Origin: Pseudoscleropodium purum
Lineage: Eukaryota > Streptophyta > Bryopsida > Hypnales > Brachytheciaceae
NCBI GenBank assembly: GCA_963969395.1
Contig: OZ017802.1
Span: forward strand, 18,879,410 to 18,943,409
Direction: 5' to 3'
DNA: 64,000 nt
A model generated the notes under the pieces. It worked only from the letters and a program-made list of their open reading frames with translations. It was not told where the DNA came from and did not search any database. Within the stretch, counting starts at the first letter, position 1. Each line of letters opens with the position of its first letter. Made by a program: the position numbers and the translations under genes. Shown here piece by piece: positions 1-12,244 of the stretch.

Positions 1-735
1 TTGGTAGTCTAGGTACTTGAAAAAAATCACTTTTTTCAAAAATAAAAATTTTAAATAGTTTTTCAAGAATTGTATATATATAGAAAGCTTTGAATTATTC
101 AATTTTGATTAATGAGATGAAAATTATGGTGATTTTTTGTTTGTAGACAATTATCGAATCTAGAAATCTCTGCTCTAAAATAAACTTTGAAGTCCTAAGT
201 TATCTTATTCAATTTTAGTATTTTGAAAGAAAACAAAAATTATAAGATGTAGATTGTTTATTACAATATTACAATTGTTGAGATTGGCATTTTTTATTCT
301 ATAACTAAATTCTTAACAATTTTGTATTTTGAATCATTCCCTACTACTATCTACTTACTATTTTTTTCCTATATGTTGTACAATTCTAAATGATCTGAAA
401 TTTTTCAAGCTTATAGCCAACTTGTCTAGGAAAAATAATCCAAAGAAGCACTACCATTTTGAACCTTTTTCCATCAAAAAGTGAGCTTGTGAAGTGCAGC
501 TGCCCTACTTTTTGCAAGGCAAAAAAAAATGATTTTGGTAAATTTGAATGCTTATATCTTGCAATTCTATGTTGTAGAAATGTTTGAAATTCTTACCACA
601 AGTTTTCAAGTTAGAATACTACAAGATCCTACAGTTACATATATAAAAAAATCCAAAAATTTGGTACTTGTACTAAAAATGGCAATTTTCAAGTGTTTCC
701 AATGAAAATATAGTCATGGAATCTTAGGTGCTAAG
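1..735 (-). repeat. TTAA-930 element copy, inverted, cut by window start
   Basis: AT-rich, no coding potential. Read on the minus strand it starts near 735 with a degenerate version of the CCCCTAGAGTTCCATGAC end and runs through the same landmarks as the copies at 29376 and 34518: a block with TAGGATCTTGTAGTA, then ATTGCAAGATATAAGCATT, then a CAACTTGTCTAGG equivalent and TTGTACAACATATAGG. The distal part lies outside the window. It is an old copy with many substitutions. Confidence 0.6.
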
Positions 736-1500
736 TTGCAATTTATGCTAAAAAAATGCATTTAAAATTTTTATTTTAAAAATCGCCATTTTACCAACTA
801 AGAGCAAAGAAAGACGATTATTTGAAGTCAATACTAAAAAATATATAATTAATTCAACATAAATATGGAACACTTTAGGCTAATGCAAAACGCACTCAAA
901 ACATTGATTTTGGAAATTCCTTTCTCAAACAAGTGTACTTCTATTAGAAAAGCTAGCTTATTAAATTTGATGATGTATGCTTAATTCTTCAAAAAGGTAC
1001 TTGAGTTAATAGCACTAAAAACTACCAAAATTGTATGCATTACATATATTCAAAATTCAATCTCAACTATTGAATTAATTTTGAAAAAATTGATATACTT
1101 CAAGTACATTTTCTATTTCTATTGGAAGCTTATTATAAATTTCATATTCATTCAATCATTTTTGAAATACTTACAATACAAAACAACTTTTGCATTAAAG
1201 GTTTGACGTAAAATGAGAAAGGTGTTTCTTGCAATCATATAATTGAAAATTATTCTTTTTGAAATGAAAAAATTCGATATTTGATTTTTTTATAATTATT
1301 CTATAATTGTCCATAAAATAAGAAGTTTTGTATCTATCACATTACTAATACAAATAGAACAAATCAAATCTTTCTATATAGACAAAAATATAATATACGA
1401 GAATAAAAAATTTATTTATTTTTGTAAATTTATTTGTTACCCAATTGAAATCAAATTTATACTAAGGATGATGTAAATAGCCTAATCAGTGGTAAATTTT
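736..1500. other. AT-rich intergenic DNA, nothing recognised
   Basis: Long A and T runs, stop codons in all frames, no splice-bounded open segment and no clear repeat ends. Confidence 0.6.
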
Positions 1501-3120
1501 GATTTTTTGAAGTGTTTTTGGATGCATTTTGTGTGTATTTTGTATATATAAATGGGATTTCATGCTATTTTGTTGTATAATTGCCAAATTGGGTGAGTAA
1601 TTGAAGTAGTTGGAAGGTAGGTGAAGACTATGTATGAGTCCAAGTTGGTGTGAACGGAGGTGATTTACATTTAGAAATCAAGTCGAAGAAGTTGGTGGGG
1701 TCGATTGCCAATTGGGAAGTTTTGTATGTGTATGCTGTGCCAAGTCGGATTGTAGTTGGACAAGTTGTGGTAGTTCCAAATGGCTTGTTGGCAGTTCAGT
1801 CATCCTCTCCAAATGGGTAACCGTCTGGTTTGGGATTTCCTATATGGGCTAATTTTGTGTTTATTTTTACTTACCCACTATTGAAAGAGAGTCTAGTGCA
1901 AGTCCCAACCTGTCAAAAGCTGTGTATTTTTCTTTGTTTGGTGTGTGTGAATGTTGTGTCAAGTTAGAGTGGCTTGTGTGTGATTTTTGGACGTGAGAGC
2001 AAATTGGAAATCTGTCAATTACGAAATGGTGATGAAGATTTGTTATGAGTGTGAGTGAGAAGCTTAAAGGAATTATCTGTATCCAAGTTAGGGACGTGTA
2101 GAAGTCTCTGTGTTCGTGTGCGTAGGAAGTTGAAGTGATTATCGAGTGGGTGAGAAATTGACGAACTGTGAGTGAGTGAATTCAAGTTGGTATGATGAGG
2201 ATTTAGTTAGTGAGATTGTGCTAAAATGAAGCTTTGTAGAAGTAGTAGTTGGTGGATAAGAAATTCAAGGCTAAGTCCCAATTGGAAATTAAAAGAAAGG
2301 ACTTAGAGACTATTAGAGTTGCAGTGGAGATAGTAAACATTTGGAATCTGAAAGCTATGAGCTTAATGCAATTGTATTACAGTGAATTTATTCACCAAAT
2401 TGGAGTTATAAAGAGATTGTTATAACTAAAGGAGTAGTGAACATGGTAGGCTGATTTGTTGGTGATTGAGAATGTATGGCCTGTATGAGGGGTGTCGGAA
2501 CCAAATCGGGTTCAAAGTGTGAATGCCTAAATTGTCCATGCTAATTGGAAGTTTGAGAGATTTTGAAGTTTGAGATTAGGTGTGGTTGGTGAGCTATCAG
2601 TGAATTGAGTCAATATGTGCAGTCAAAGTCCTAATGGGAGTGAACTTGCAATATGAGTGACGGCTGAATTAAAATTAATTGCTTGTGTGTGTTATGCGAG
2701 GATGGAAAGTATTAATGCATCAAAGCCGAGTGTCATGAAAGAGAAAATTAAGTGTAAATTTTGTCACAATCAAAGTTTTGAGAGACCAAGTTGTGAGATG
2801 AAGAGGAAGCAAGGAGAATTAGTCAAAGTAGATTTAGTTGCCATGGAAGTTGTAGACAAGGATTTGAAGACAAAATAATGACCAAGTCGGAAGCTGTAAC
2901 GACAAAATTAAGTAGATGTGGTGAAGACCGAATTGGAGACAAATTTTGGCTTGGTTGGTGGTTGCAGTAAAGTACATCCGAGTGGGTAAAGATTGGAGAG
3001 CAGTCAAGACCAAGTTGGAATTCAAAAGATAAAGATAAATGAAGTATAAAAGAATTTAAGAACAATTGGGAGTTACTTAACCTTGGTGGCTTTAAGAGTG
3101 GAGAGTCCATATTGTGCAAT
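1500..3120. other. C-poor, G/T-rich tract with recurring AAGTTGG-like words
   Basis: The plus strand becomes strongly depleted in C and enriched in G and T for about 1.6 kb, unlike the A/T-balanced DNA on both sides. Short words recur irregularly: CAAGTTGG or AGTTGG near 1608, 1642, 1690, 1755, 2183, 2268 and 3010, and CAAGTCGGA-like words near 1740 and 2883. No exact period is visible and no frame is long or protein-like. It may be a decayed tandem repeat, a transposon relic or a strand-biased transcribed region. Confidence 0.45.
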
Positions 3121-5512
3121 TAGACTTATCATGCAAGAATAACATAGAAATAGAAGATTAAGGATTTCATTTCTTTTATCTTATGTTGCAATGTCCTATT
3201 GGGATTAGCTTTGATTAAATTAGAAACAATCCTATTTAAAAGACCTCCTTTGGAACGAACATAACTATTAATTGGATAAATCCAAATAGGTACCAACTTA
3301 ATCTACAGATGGCACAAATTTTACTCTTAGGCACAGATTTGAAATGAAAATTATATTTTTAGAAAATTAATGGGTTTATTGTTTTAAAACCTAAAGAACC
3401 AAGACCTTTTTTAATCAAAAAATATTCAAAACTTCCATTTCTATTGCAAAGTATAGTACTCTTCAAAAAATTGTTATTTTTTGCATATATAAATATAGGA
3501 TCTTGCATCAAACTTGAATAGGATTTTGTAAGAGAAACTTCCAAAAAATTTGACAACATTGATTGCAAGAAGTCAACATTTAAAAAAAAATTATGCCTTG
3601 CATGACTAGATTATAAGACTTTGAAGCTTGTTAACTTCATTTTAAATAAGACTCTACATAATTGTCTCATGATTAGTCTTGATAGAATGAATCAAATCTT
3701 TTAATGTACGTAAAATTATTTTCTATGAAATTTTAAGAAAAAATTCTTCTAACTTTTGGGGATTATTTTTGTATTGCTTGATAATCTCCAATTTTAGGCA
3801 TGGTATAACTTTTTTTTCTAGGGCATCAATCAAAATAAAATTTTACTAAAAAGATGCCTTAAACGTCATTATTTAAAAAAGACTATACTACTAAGACTAT
3901 ACTTAGAAAATCCTTTTTTTTGTAGTGAAATGAATCAAAATTACCACTAAGCAAGGTAATAATGGTTTAATTTAGATTGTAAAATCTATTTCATTTTTTT
4001 AATCATAGTAATTTTTTAAACTTTATTAAGTTGAGTGCAACTACAATCCTTTTCTTATTTCCAAAGTCACCATTTCTTGTTTTACACTTTTAAACAACTA
4101 TGACAATCTAATTTGTGAACAAATTCATTTTTTTCCTAAATATTTCCTATTTTTTGCCAAGTGATTGCAAGAAACACTCATGCTATATCATGCCATACAT
4201 TGTGTATTAAAAAAAATGTTTTTTGGCCATAGTTTTTGCATTTACCCTTAAATGTCCAATCAACCATATTAAATGGCACTTGAAATGGTCAATCTAAAAT
4301 TTCAGGCTCATTTTGGCATAAGTAGTTACATTCGTTTGACCATTTAAGAAAAATTCAGGCAACTTTTAGGCTTAACTATTGAAAACTTTCATTTTTCACT
4401 AAAAAGGTACATATTTGATTGTTGAAAGGTCTCCATAGCCATATATGTCCAATAGTGAAAGAATAAAGCTTGGCTAATTTTACTTCATTCCCAAATTTGA
4501 GCAATTTCACTTGATTTGAGATCTAAAAACTTGTACTTATCCATTTGCTTTTGGAAATGGTCCCAATGGAAAGAGTATTTTCATACTTTTCACCATTAAA
4601 ATTTAAACAAGTGTTGATTTGGAGTTATTTGTGAATTGTGATTTATGTTTATAAAAAAAGAATTGCATTGCAACAATTGCAAGGTGGATTGTGTAATGAG
4701 TTTAATAGCCCATTACAAAAAAAATAAGCCCTCACAGGGGTTGCTTGCCTTTGAGAAATTCCTAGCTTTGGAACTCATAGTCTTGAAAAGAAGAGTGGCT
4801 AAAATTCAGCATTAAAATAATATCAAAAAATTATTTTAAATTAAAATTATTTTTAAAATAGTTAAAATTTTAATAATTGTATCTAGAGACACCATAATAT
4901 ATGAGAATGTATATTGACCAATAGATGTCATTGAATTCAAACCTTTGGATGCAAACTAGACCCTTTCAACTCATATTTATTTAAATCAAAATTCTATTCC
5001 AATTTTTTATGGCATTTATTTTGGAAATTAAATAGATGTCTAAAAAATTCCATTGGTTTCTTCAAAAAATTTATCAACTCCCTCAATTAAAAAGACAATT
5101 TCTTTGTGGGTTTCAATTTTAGTCATATAACTTCAAAATCTCATTATTTTTTTCATGGCTTCAAAATTCTCTTATTTCCATCTTAGCTTCATTCCACCAT
5201 TTTTTAATTTTGACTTCAAATGAATCCTAAATTTTCATTATAAAAGCCTCCAAAGTTATTCCAAAAATCAACTAAATCAACAAAAGTTGTTACTAGAATT
5301 TTATACCAATTAGAACTTTGGATCTTTAATTATGAAGTGCCAATTTTCTAATTTTAAAATGAAATTGTAATAAAATTTGACCTAATGATGTTCTACACTA
5401 TATTATATACCTATAGAAATTTTTTTTGAGTTTTTGATGGTTATGGGTATTTTCAACTAACATAGAGTGAAGATGGCCGTTTAGATTCATTAGCGCATTT
5501 GGGAGGCCAACT
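3121..5512. other. AT-rich repeat desert with a relic TTAA-930 fragment near 3384-3600
   Basis: From 3384 the sequence TTAAAACCTAAAGAACCAAG, followed by CCATTTCTATTGCAAA, a TAGGATCTTGCA block and a GATTGCAAGA word, matches the end of the TTAA-930 elements in reverse orientation and then decays. The rest is low-complexity AT-rich DNA with no gene seen. Confidence 0.45.
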
Positions 5513-6730
5513 TTAACCCCTAAATGCCCAAGGCATGTTTTAAGTTTCTTAGAATTTGCTTCAAATTGGACAAAATACCAACATTTTGATAAGCTATATC
5601 AAATTTTTTTTAATTGTAATTGTACTAATTCAAACTAGAGATGTTAGAGATCTCATAGAAAAAAATACACAACAATATCACTTGTGCAGTGAAAGGTTAT
5701 GGTGTTTGACCATAAGGGTGTTACAAATGTGATGTCAAGTCTTTCAATTATCTTTTCAAAAGTCAAATCTAAAAAGTTGGTGACCAAAAAATATAAGGTT
5801 AAAGGGCCTAACATGTATAGCTCCAATCAATTTATGGCTTTTAAAAATCTATTCTAAAATTTTTTTAAATGAATTTGGAATGTGATTTTTTCTCCAATTC
5901 TAGTGTATTTGAGACTCATTTCCAAGAGCTCTCAACACTACGGGAAGTCAAGATTGCAATGGATATCCTTGCACAAAATCTTAAATAGAAAAATTACTAT
6001 AATTTATTTTTAAGATTAGATTTTTATTCTAAAATTAGACTTCAAGAAGAACTTTCCAAAAATATAAACTATTAAAAATAGCAACTTGGTTAGGTTTTAT
6101 TTAACCCTTAAACATCTAGATCCTTTTTTTAAATTGATGATTTGGAATAAATCATTATAAAGTGCTATTTGGAAGAATATTTTGGAATTGATATACAAAT
6201 TAAAGTTGCAGATTTTGAGTTATAGATTCCATCCATATAGTTAGATTCACTAGTGCAATCACCAATATTTTTTTTTATAAATTTTGAAAGGAAAATTTCA
6301 AAATTCCTTCAAAATTCAATCACATGCAAAATTTTATCATTTTTTGAGTAAAACTTAATGGAATAGATTTGAAATGAAGTTATCATGATATGGTGATTTT
6401 TTGAAATTTTTGTGTTCTTTAAATCTATGACATCATTTTTGCAAATCTAATTTTGAACTAAAATCAATGCAATTTTTGGCTTAATACACTTCCACATTTA
6501 TAATTTTAGAAAAATATGAATCCTAGTAATACCAAATCTAACTATTGGATAGGAAAACAACTTGATAAAGTATCTCCACAAATTAGATGACATTCATCCA
6601 AGTAGTAATGAAAAAGAAAACTGAATTTCAATCTGTTAGTTGTCCAAAAATTAGACGTTGGAGTGCTCCAAGGTTAACTTCAAAGTTTTGTAAACACCAA
6701 ATTTTCATGCCTTGGGCATTTAGGAGTTTA
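5513..6730. mobile_element. TTAA-type inverted-repeat element, about 1.2 kb
   Basis: The left end reads TTAACCCCTAAATGCCCAAG and continues GCATG. The right end, read on the minus strand from 6730, is TAAACTCCTAAATGCCCAAG and continues GCATG. The 25-bp termini differ at about two positions. The interior is AT-rich without an open frame, so this is a non-autonomous element. The right TTAA has decayed to TTTA. Termini are of the same TTAA-C-rich kind as the 930-bp family but form a distinct subfamily. Confidence 0.65.
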
Positions 6731-7144
6731 TCTCTCTTATTCATTTGCAATTTTGCATCACAAGGCAACTAACCACAAATCATGTTTTGAAATCAATAAA
6801 TAAGAAAAGGAATATCCTAGAAATTAGAAAAGGACTAAAGGCAGTACGGTAGAACCCATAGAAGCATCAGGAAGGTAACGGAAGGTCAAGAAGAGGCCGC
6901 AAACAAACGAAAGTCTTTATCAGTGGTTTGAGATCGCTAGGCCCTGCAGTTCCCTTGAGGCCCACGTCGAAGCTCCCTTAGCCATTCTGCTTTGGCCATT
7001 TGCTTTCCAACAACAATCCCCATCGCTCGTTTTCATCCGTCATCTTCACTTGTCTCAGATCTTCGCCACGCAAATTTACAAAAGTGGTCGGTGTTCTCGC
7101 ACCGCATTTTCTCTGTTTCCAGAACATTTCACATTCTCAAGTCC

Positions 7145-7151
7145 TATAAAG
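7145..7151 (+). promoter_or_regulatory. Possible TATA box of the Rossmann-fold gene
   Basis: TATAAAG lies 139 bp upstream of the ATG at 7284, in a stretch where base composition rises from AT-rich to mixed. The spacing would give a leader of roughly 110 bases. Single-motif evidence only. The wider region from about 6840 to 7283 looks like promoter and 5' leader. Confidence 0.35.
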
Positions 7152-7274
7152 CCAATCCTCTGTTTACAATCCTTCAATACTCACATCTCAATCGAAGTTT
7201 ACCAATCGCCAAATTGTCTTGATTGTTTGGATTGCTTTACATTGCTGTTGAAGTTCGTGTTCGTGAAGATTTGA

Positions 7275-8054
<780 letters not shown>

Positions 8055-8637
8055 GTTGTCCATTCTGCACTGTTCCGTAACAACGGTGACAATGTGATAC
8101 ATGTGTAGCTCATGTAGTGCCCTTGTATCATCGAATTTTGTATACTCTGTATTTGATCGATATGTAAATCAAACAATTGTACAGCGGATCATTTCCCGCA
8201 CGATACAGCAAAAACAAAACATTGTCTTTTTCCACCTGCTCGCAAAAACTGCCTATCTGTGTCGAGCTCTGTTGACATATTTCTGTTTGAACCGTCAATT
8301 TGTGAATTTCATTAGGATTTGGATTTGTCCAGCCATGGCATTAACGAGAATGTGACTATTAATCCCATTTCCAATTCACAGCATATAGTTCAGTCATAAC
8401 AGTCAGCAATCAACGAATCCTACAGCCAGTTCCGTGATACCAAACTCCATCAAAAACGATGCTATCTTCTTACGTATTACACATTCTCTGCTTCGAATTC
8501 AAACAACACTATAGGTAGAATCTTTGGCAAATCTCTGACGCCATCGGGTGAAAGTTGACCCGATTCATTGCGAGACGTGGTGAAGATTAGAAGCTCCCCC
8601 AACTTTCCCATTTCTCGAAACTTCAGGCATCTGATGG
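8055..8637. other. Convergent intergenic spacer and 3' UTRs
   Basis: 583 bp between two gene tails. It should contain both 3' UTRs and polyadenylation signals. No additional gene seen. Confidence 0.6.
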
Positions 8638-9645
8638 TCATACTGTGGCGAGCGACGACTTTGCTTCGAAGTCAAGCAAGCCCTTCTTGGTGTCGAGTCC
8701 GAATCCATAACCTGTGAGGTTGCCGTTCTTGCCTATGACGCGATGACAAGGAAGAATGAGGCACACGGGGTTACGCCCATTGGCCATGCCAACAGCTCGT
8801 GCCTTACCCGGCTCTCCCATAAGATCGGCCTGCTCAGAGTAGGATATGACCTTGCCATAAGGGATCTTTTCTAACGCAGCCCACGCCTTCTTTTGGAACG
8901 GAGTACCCTGGGGTGCAATTGGTAGCGAGAATGAGCTTCTCTTCCCAGCGAAGTACTGCTCAATTTGCTCTTTCGCCTGCTGGACACACACATGAGAACG
9001 AGAAATTCAGGCTACAGTCTCGAGAGCTAACGTGATTTACGGAAAATGAGTAGGTATAGAATAGACACTTCCAAAACGGTAGGACCTGCAAGTCTGTCAG
9101 GAACGAAAAGGACGAAGTGCAAAATATGTATCAAACTACAAACTTAACCCCACATAACGAGCACCTCAGGTTACAGCTTCAAAGGACATTATGACAGACA
9201 ACTCTACAAAAAATTCTTCAATTAAAGTAGACAATTGCAACATAATTGGACCTGCAATTCGAACGTAACCCTACATGATCGTAGAAATCCTGTAGAATTT
9301 TGACGAATAATACTAAAAAGTGAAAAAGAAAGTAACCGAAAGACGCATTGACAATCCTTGCGCTGCACAAGAAAGGAAGAAAAAAGAGAGAGATGAGGAC
9401 AATTTACGTACCATAGCCAAGACAGATTGCTTGCCAGGGGCGCCGACGCTCACCCTGTCTGCAGGTTTTCCGAAAAACGCCTCGTGAATCGCAGACTCCG
9501 ACGCTCCGACTGTAAACGGTCCCATTGGCGTGTCCACAACCACATATGAGAGCGCCATAGCTTCTCCGAAGATTTCTTTCCTCACTGGAGCGCCGAACGA
9601 CAACCCTTGAATCCGAGACAGCGTACTGAAACGAGCTCTAAACAT
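8638..9645 (-). CDS. O6-alkylguanine-DNA alkyltransferase (Ogt/MGMT type), 2 exons
   Basis: Exon 1 is complement 9412-9645 and exon 2 complement 8638-8979. The donor is GTACGT at 9411, the acceptor CAG ends at 8980, phase 0; a start three bases later at 8976 is also possible. The 191-aa product carries the suicidal cysteine in LPCHRVIG (Cys156). Before it come QGTPFQKKAWAALEKIPYGK, the KARAVGMANGRNP helix whose arginine intercalates into DNA, and after it TGYGFGLDTKKGLLDFE, as in bacterial Ogt/Ada and animal MGMT. These proteins transfer alkyl groups from O6-alkylguanine to themselves. Residues 1-29 are arginine-rich with few acids before a second Met (30) that opens the conserved core, suggesting an organelle-targeting peptide (inference). 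In-frame stops lie just upstream of the ATG at 9645. The domain sequence looks bacterial-like, but the intron and compositional fit say it is a resident nuclear gene. Confidence 0.9.
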
Positions 9646-11400
9646 ACGCAAGCGTAGATGCCGCTCTCACTCTCATGAGCTTCTCCCTTCTTTGAATTCG
9701 ATCGCACACTTAGGAGGTCTGAAATTCGAAGGAACAGGACGAGCTTCCAGGAACAAACCAAGGAAGCGGAACCACTCGAAGCGTCATGGCGAAGCTTTTC
9801 AACTGTTCCTTGGGCTTGCGAAGAGTTCTTGAGGAACCTTGCCACGAAGTATCTGAACCTGTCTCGCTAAACCCTAGAAAACAAATTTTCAAATTTTCAT
9901 AGGCACCAGGGGTAAGATATAAGGTAATCGCACCTAAAATTGATCAAATAAGCTTTGTGGCATTACCAATATGCTCAATGAAATGAACACCAATTTTCAC
10001 AAATTGGTGAAGGACTACAAATCACAATGCAAGTAGTTCCATAATTTTTGAAAGTATTGTGAATTAGTTACAAATCTTCAAAGATGCAAGGTGTAGCATG
10101 CTTAGAGTGTCATGTAAGTGATGTCAAAATCTATTTGATGCACATTAAAAAATGACATTAGTAGTATCAAAACATGTCATAGAGAAAGAGTGTACATGAA
10201 ATCACCTACTTGTAAGATCCCCACCTCCACAATACTATAAGCACAATTGTTAAATCACTACCCAAAATGGCCCTCAATTCCGCCTTACACTTGTCCTTCT
10301 AATACTCACCATTTTAGGTATCCTCCTTATTTGATTTTCCTTCAAAAATAGAGATCAATTTTAAAAAGGGGTTGCTTTTAGTTGTAGTTACCATATCATG
10401 ACTTTAACAAGGTATAATGGAGATTAGAAGGAGGTAGAGTCACATGATTTTGATCACTTGATCTTAGTGGAGTTATTTTGTCCTACTCAAAAATAAAGAT
10501 ATTTCTCCTAGGTGTGAATATTCTTTTAATTAGAAGTACCAAAATTTATACTTTGAAATTACAATTTTGACAAGTTGCTTCAATATAGTAAGAGTCTTGT
10601 ACTTCTAATGAGAATCTCTTACTTTGGTACCCTTGTTGCATAGTGTATATGAATATATGACATTCATCCCTTCATGGAAAAGTTTCCCCCCTTGAATTCA
10701 ACAAGAGTGTTGAATCAAATCTTCAATACTAGCGCACATTGAAAGCAATTTATATATCAATGTATTTAATTCAAACTATGTATTAGATATTGAAACTTTA
10801 TCAATAATTCATGCATACTTTAGATAGAATTCAAAGCCTTGTATTCAATAGCAATATCCAAACATCCTCTTGAATTATAATATTATATCAAGAATACATG
10901 ATTTAATAAAACAAATGTATTGAATTTTTTTTAAGAAGTTGTACTATATCACACAGTGTTAATTTCAACTTTGTTGGAAAAAAACATATAAAAAAATTCC
11001 AATATCAATTTATAAAATTAGTTTACTCCCTTTTCTCACTTCAATCTTTTCATATTACAAAATTTGCAAAATTGAATGATAGTAGAGCATGTGTGATATT
11101 AGAGTGTGATATTCACAATATAGACATTTGATGCTTTGACAGAGCTCTTCCAATATGGAGTTTGCAGTTAACAAGGTTTAGATATTTGAATTAAGGCAAT
11201 CTCATTTTCAAATTTTTTTCATTTTTTTTCATTTCAGTTGTTTTTTCCTATTTATATTGCCAATTATTGAATGATAATTGTAAAAATGTAGATGAAATTA
11301 TCATAATTGAGTGATTAAAGTACAATTATGTAGATGAAAAATAATTTCTACAATCCAAAATGGCTGCAGACGGCATTGGATTTTGTTTTCCCACTCGAGA
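9646..11400. other. Upstream region of the alkyltransferase, then AT-rich spacer
   Basis: 9646-9890 is GC-mixed and probably 5' leader and promoter of the minus-strand alkyltransferase. From about 9900 to 11340 the DNA is AT-rich with no gene, no clear element ends and no tandem repeat. Confidence 0.5.
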
Positions 11401-12244
11401 AATTTTAAATTAGAAGACCTCCGCCGACTGTCGTCGTCGTCTCATACCGTCGGCACTTTGCAAGCCGTGAAGTTCGTCGGTCCATCGACGCGTTCAAACG
11501 TGGTTGGACGTTCGCCTTCTGTCCTTGGGGCTTCGTCCGCGTCCGACATGACTCAGTAGTCTTTCGCAATTGAATTCTTCGTCACGATGTTCGATTCTCC
11601 ATCGCCAGAAGTTTGTAGTAGTGGCCACAAAATGTTCTCAGAGCGGCAGTCTTGAGGACTGTGCCGAAGTGGCGAGAGGGAGACAAGGTTGGCGAAGATG
11701 GCGTTGTAAATATGTGAACCTAGACGATGATCCAGTAAGTTTTGCTTTTGCGTTGCTGTGTTAAGTTCTATTTCTATTTCGAATTGGAGAGTCGGGGGTT
11801 GCAGAGGAGTCGAGAGGTACTGTGCTGCGTTGGAGGGATGATTTGATGAGGGGATGACAATGTCGGTTGCGCTTGGATTAGTTTTTGTTTGAAATTTGAA
11901 CACAAGAGGCTGCGTGGTGTGTGATGCTTGCAATCGGCGTGTTGCTCGAAAACGCAAACAGAGCTCTCACTTATTACTGTTGTCGGTGCGGGCATTAAAC
12001 AAAGGAATTGGACAATGACAAGAAATAGGGCAAGAAGTTTGCGCTCTGCGGAATGAGCTGTGTTTCTTCATTTTTTGTGACCTTAAACCCTTGGTGTCCA
12101 CTTTGAGAAGAATTCTTACGGCGTGCAACTTTCGATTTTGTGGTGAATTGCAGATTTTAGGTTACCAGCGTGGCGAGCATCAACATTGTAATGCAGTGAT
12201 GAATCTCAGACACTTGATTTATAGGGTTTAAACTGTTTACCCTA
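11400..12244 (+). promoter_or_regulatory. Probable promoter, 5' leader and 5' UTR intron of the CRAL-TRIO gene
   Basis: Composition switches to GC-mixed, CG-containing sequence near 11400. A strong donor (CCAG then GTAAGT) at 11735 and an acceptor (GAATTGCAG) ending at 12153 define a likely leader intron of about 419 bp; a second AG at 12160 is an alternative. The ATG at 12245 follows. A leader intron ahead of a housekeeping gene is common in plants; transcript evidence is lacking. Confidence 0.5.

Noticed and set aside
9582..9845. Minus-strand 87-codon frame upstream of the alkyltransferase
   Set aside because: Overlaps the first exon in another frame; likely 5' leader, not an N-terminal extension, because the alkyltransferase frame has stops just upstream of 9645.
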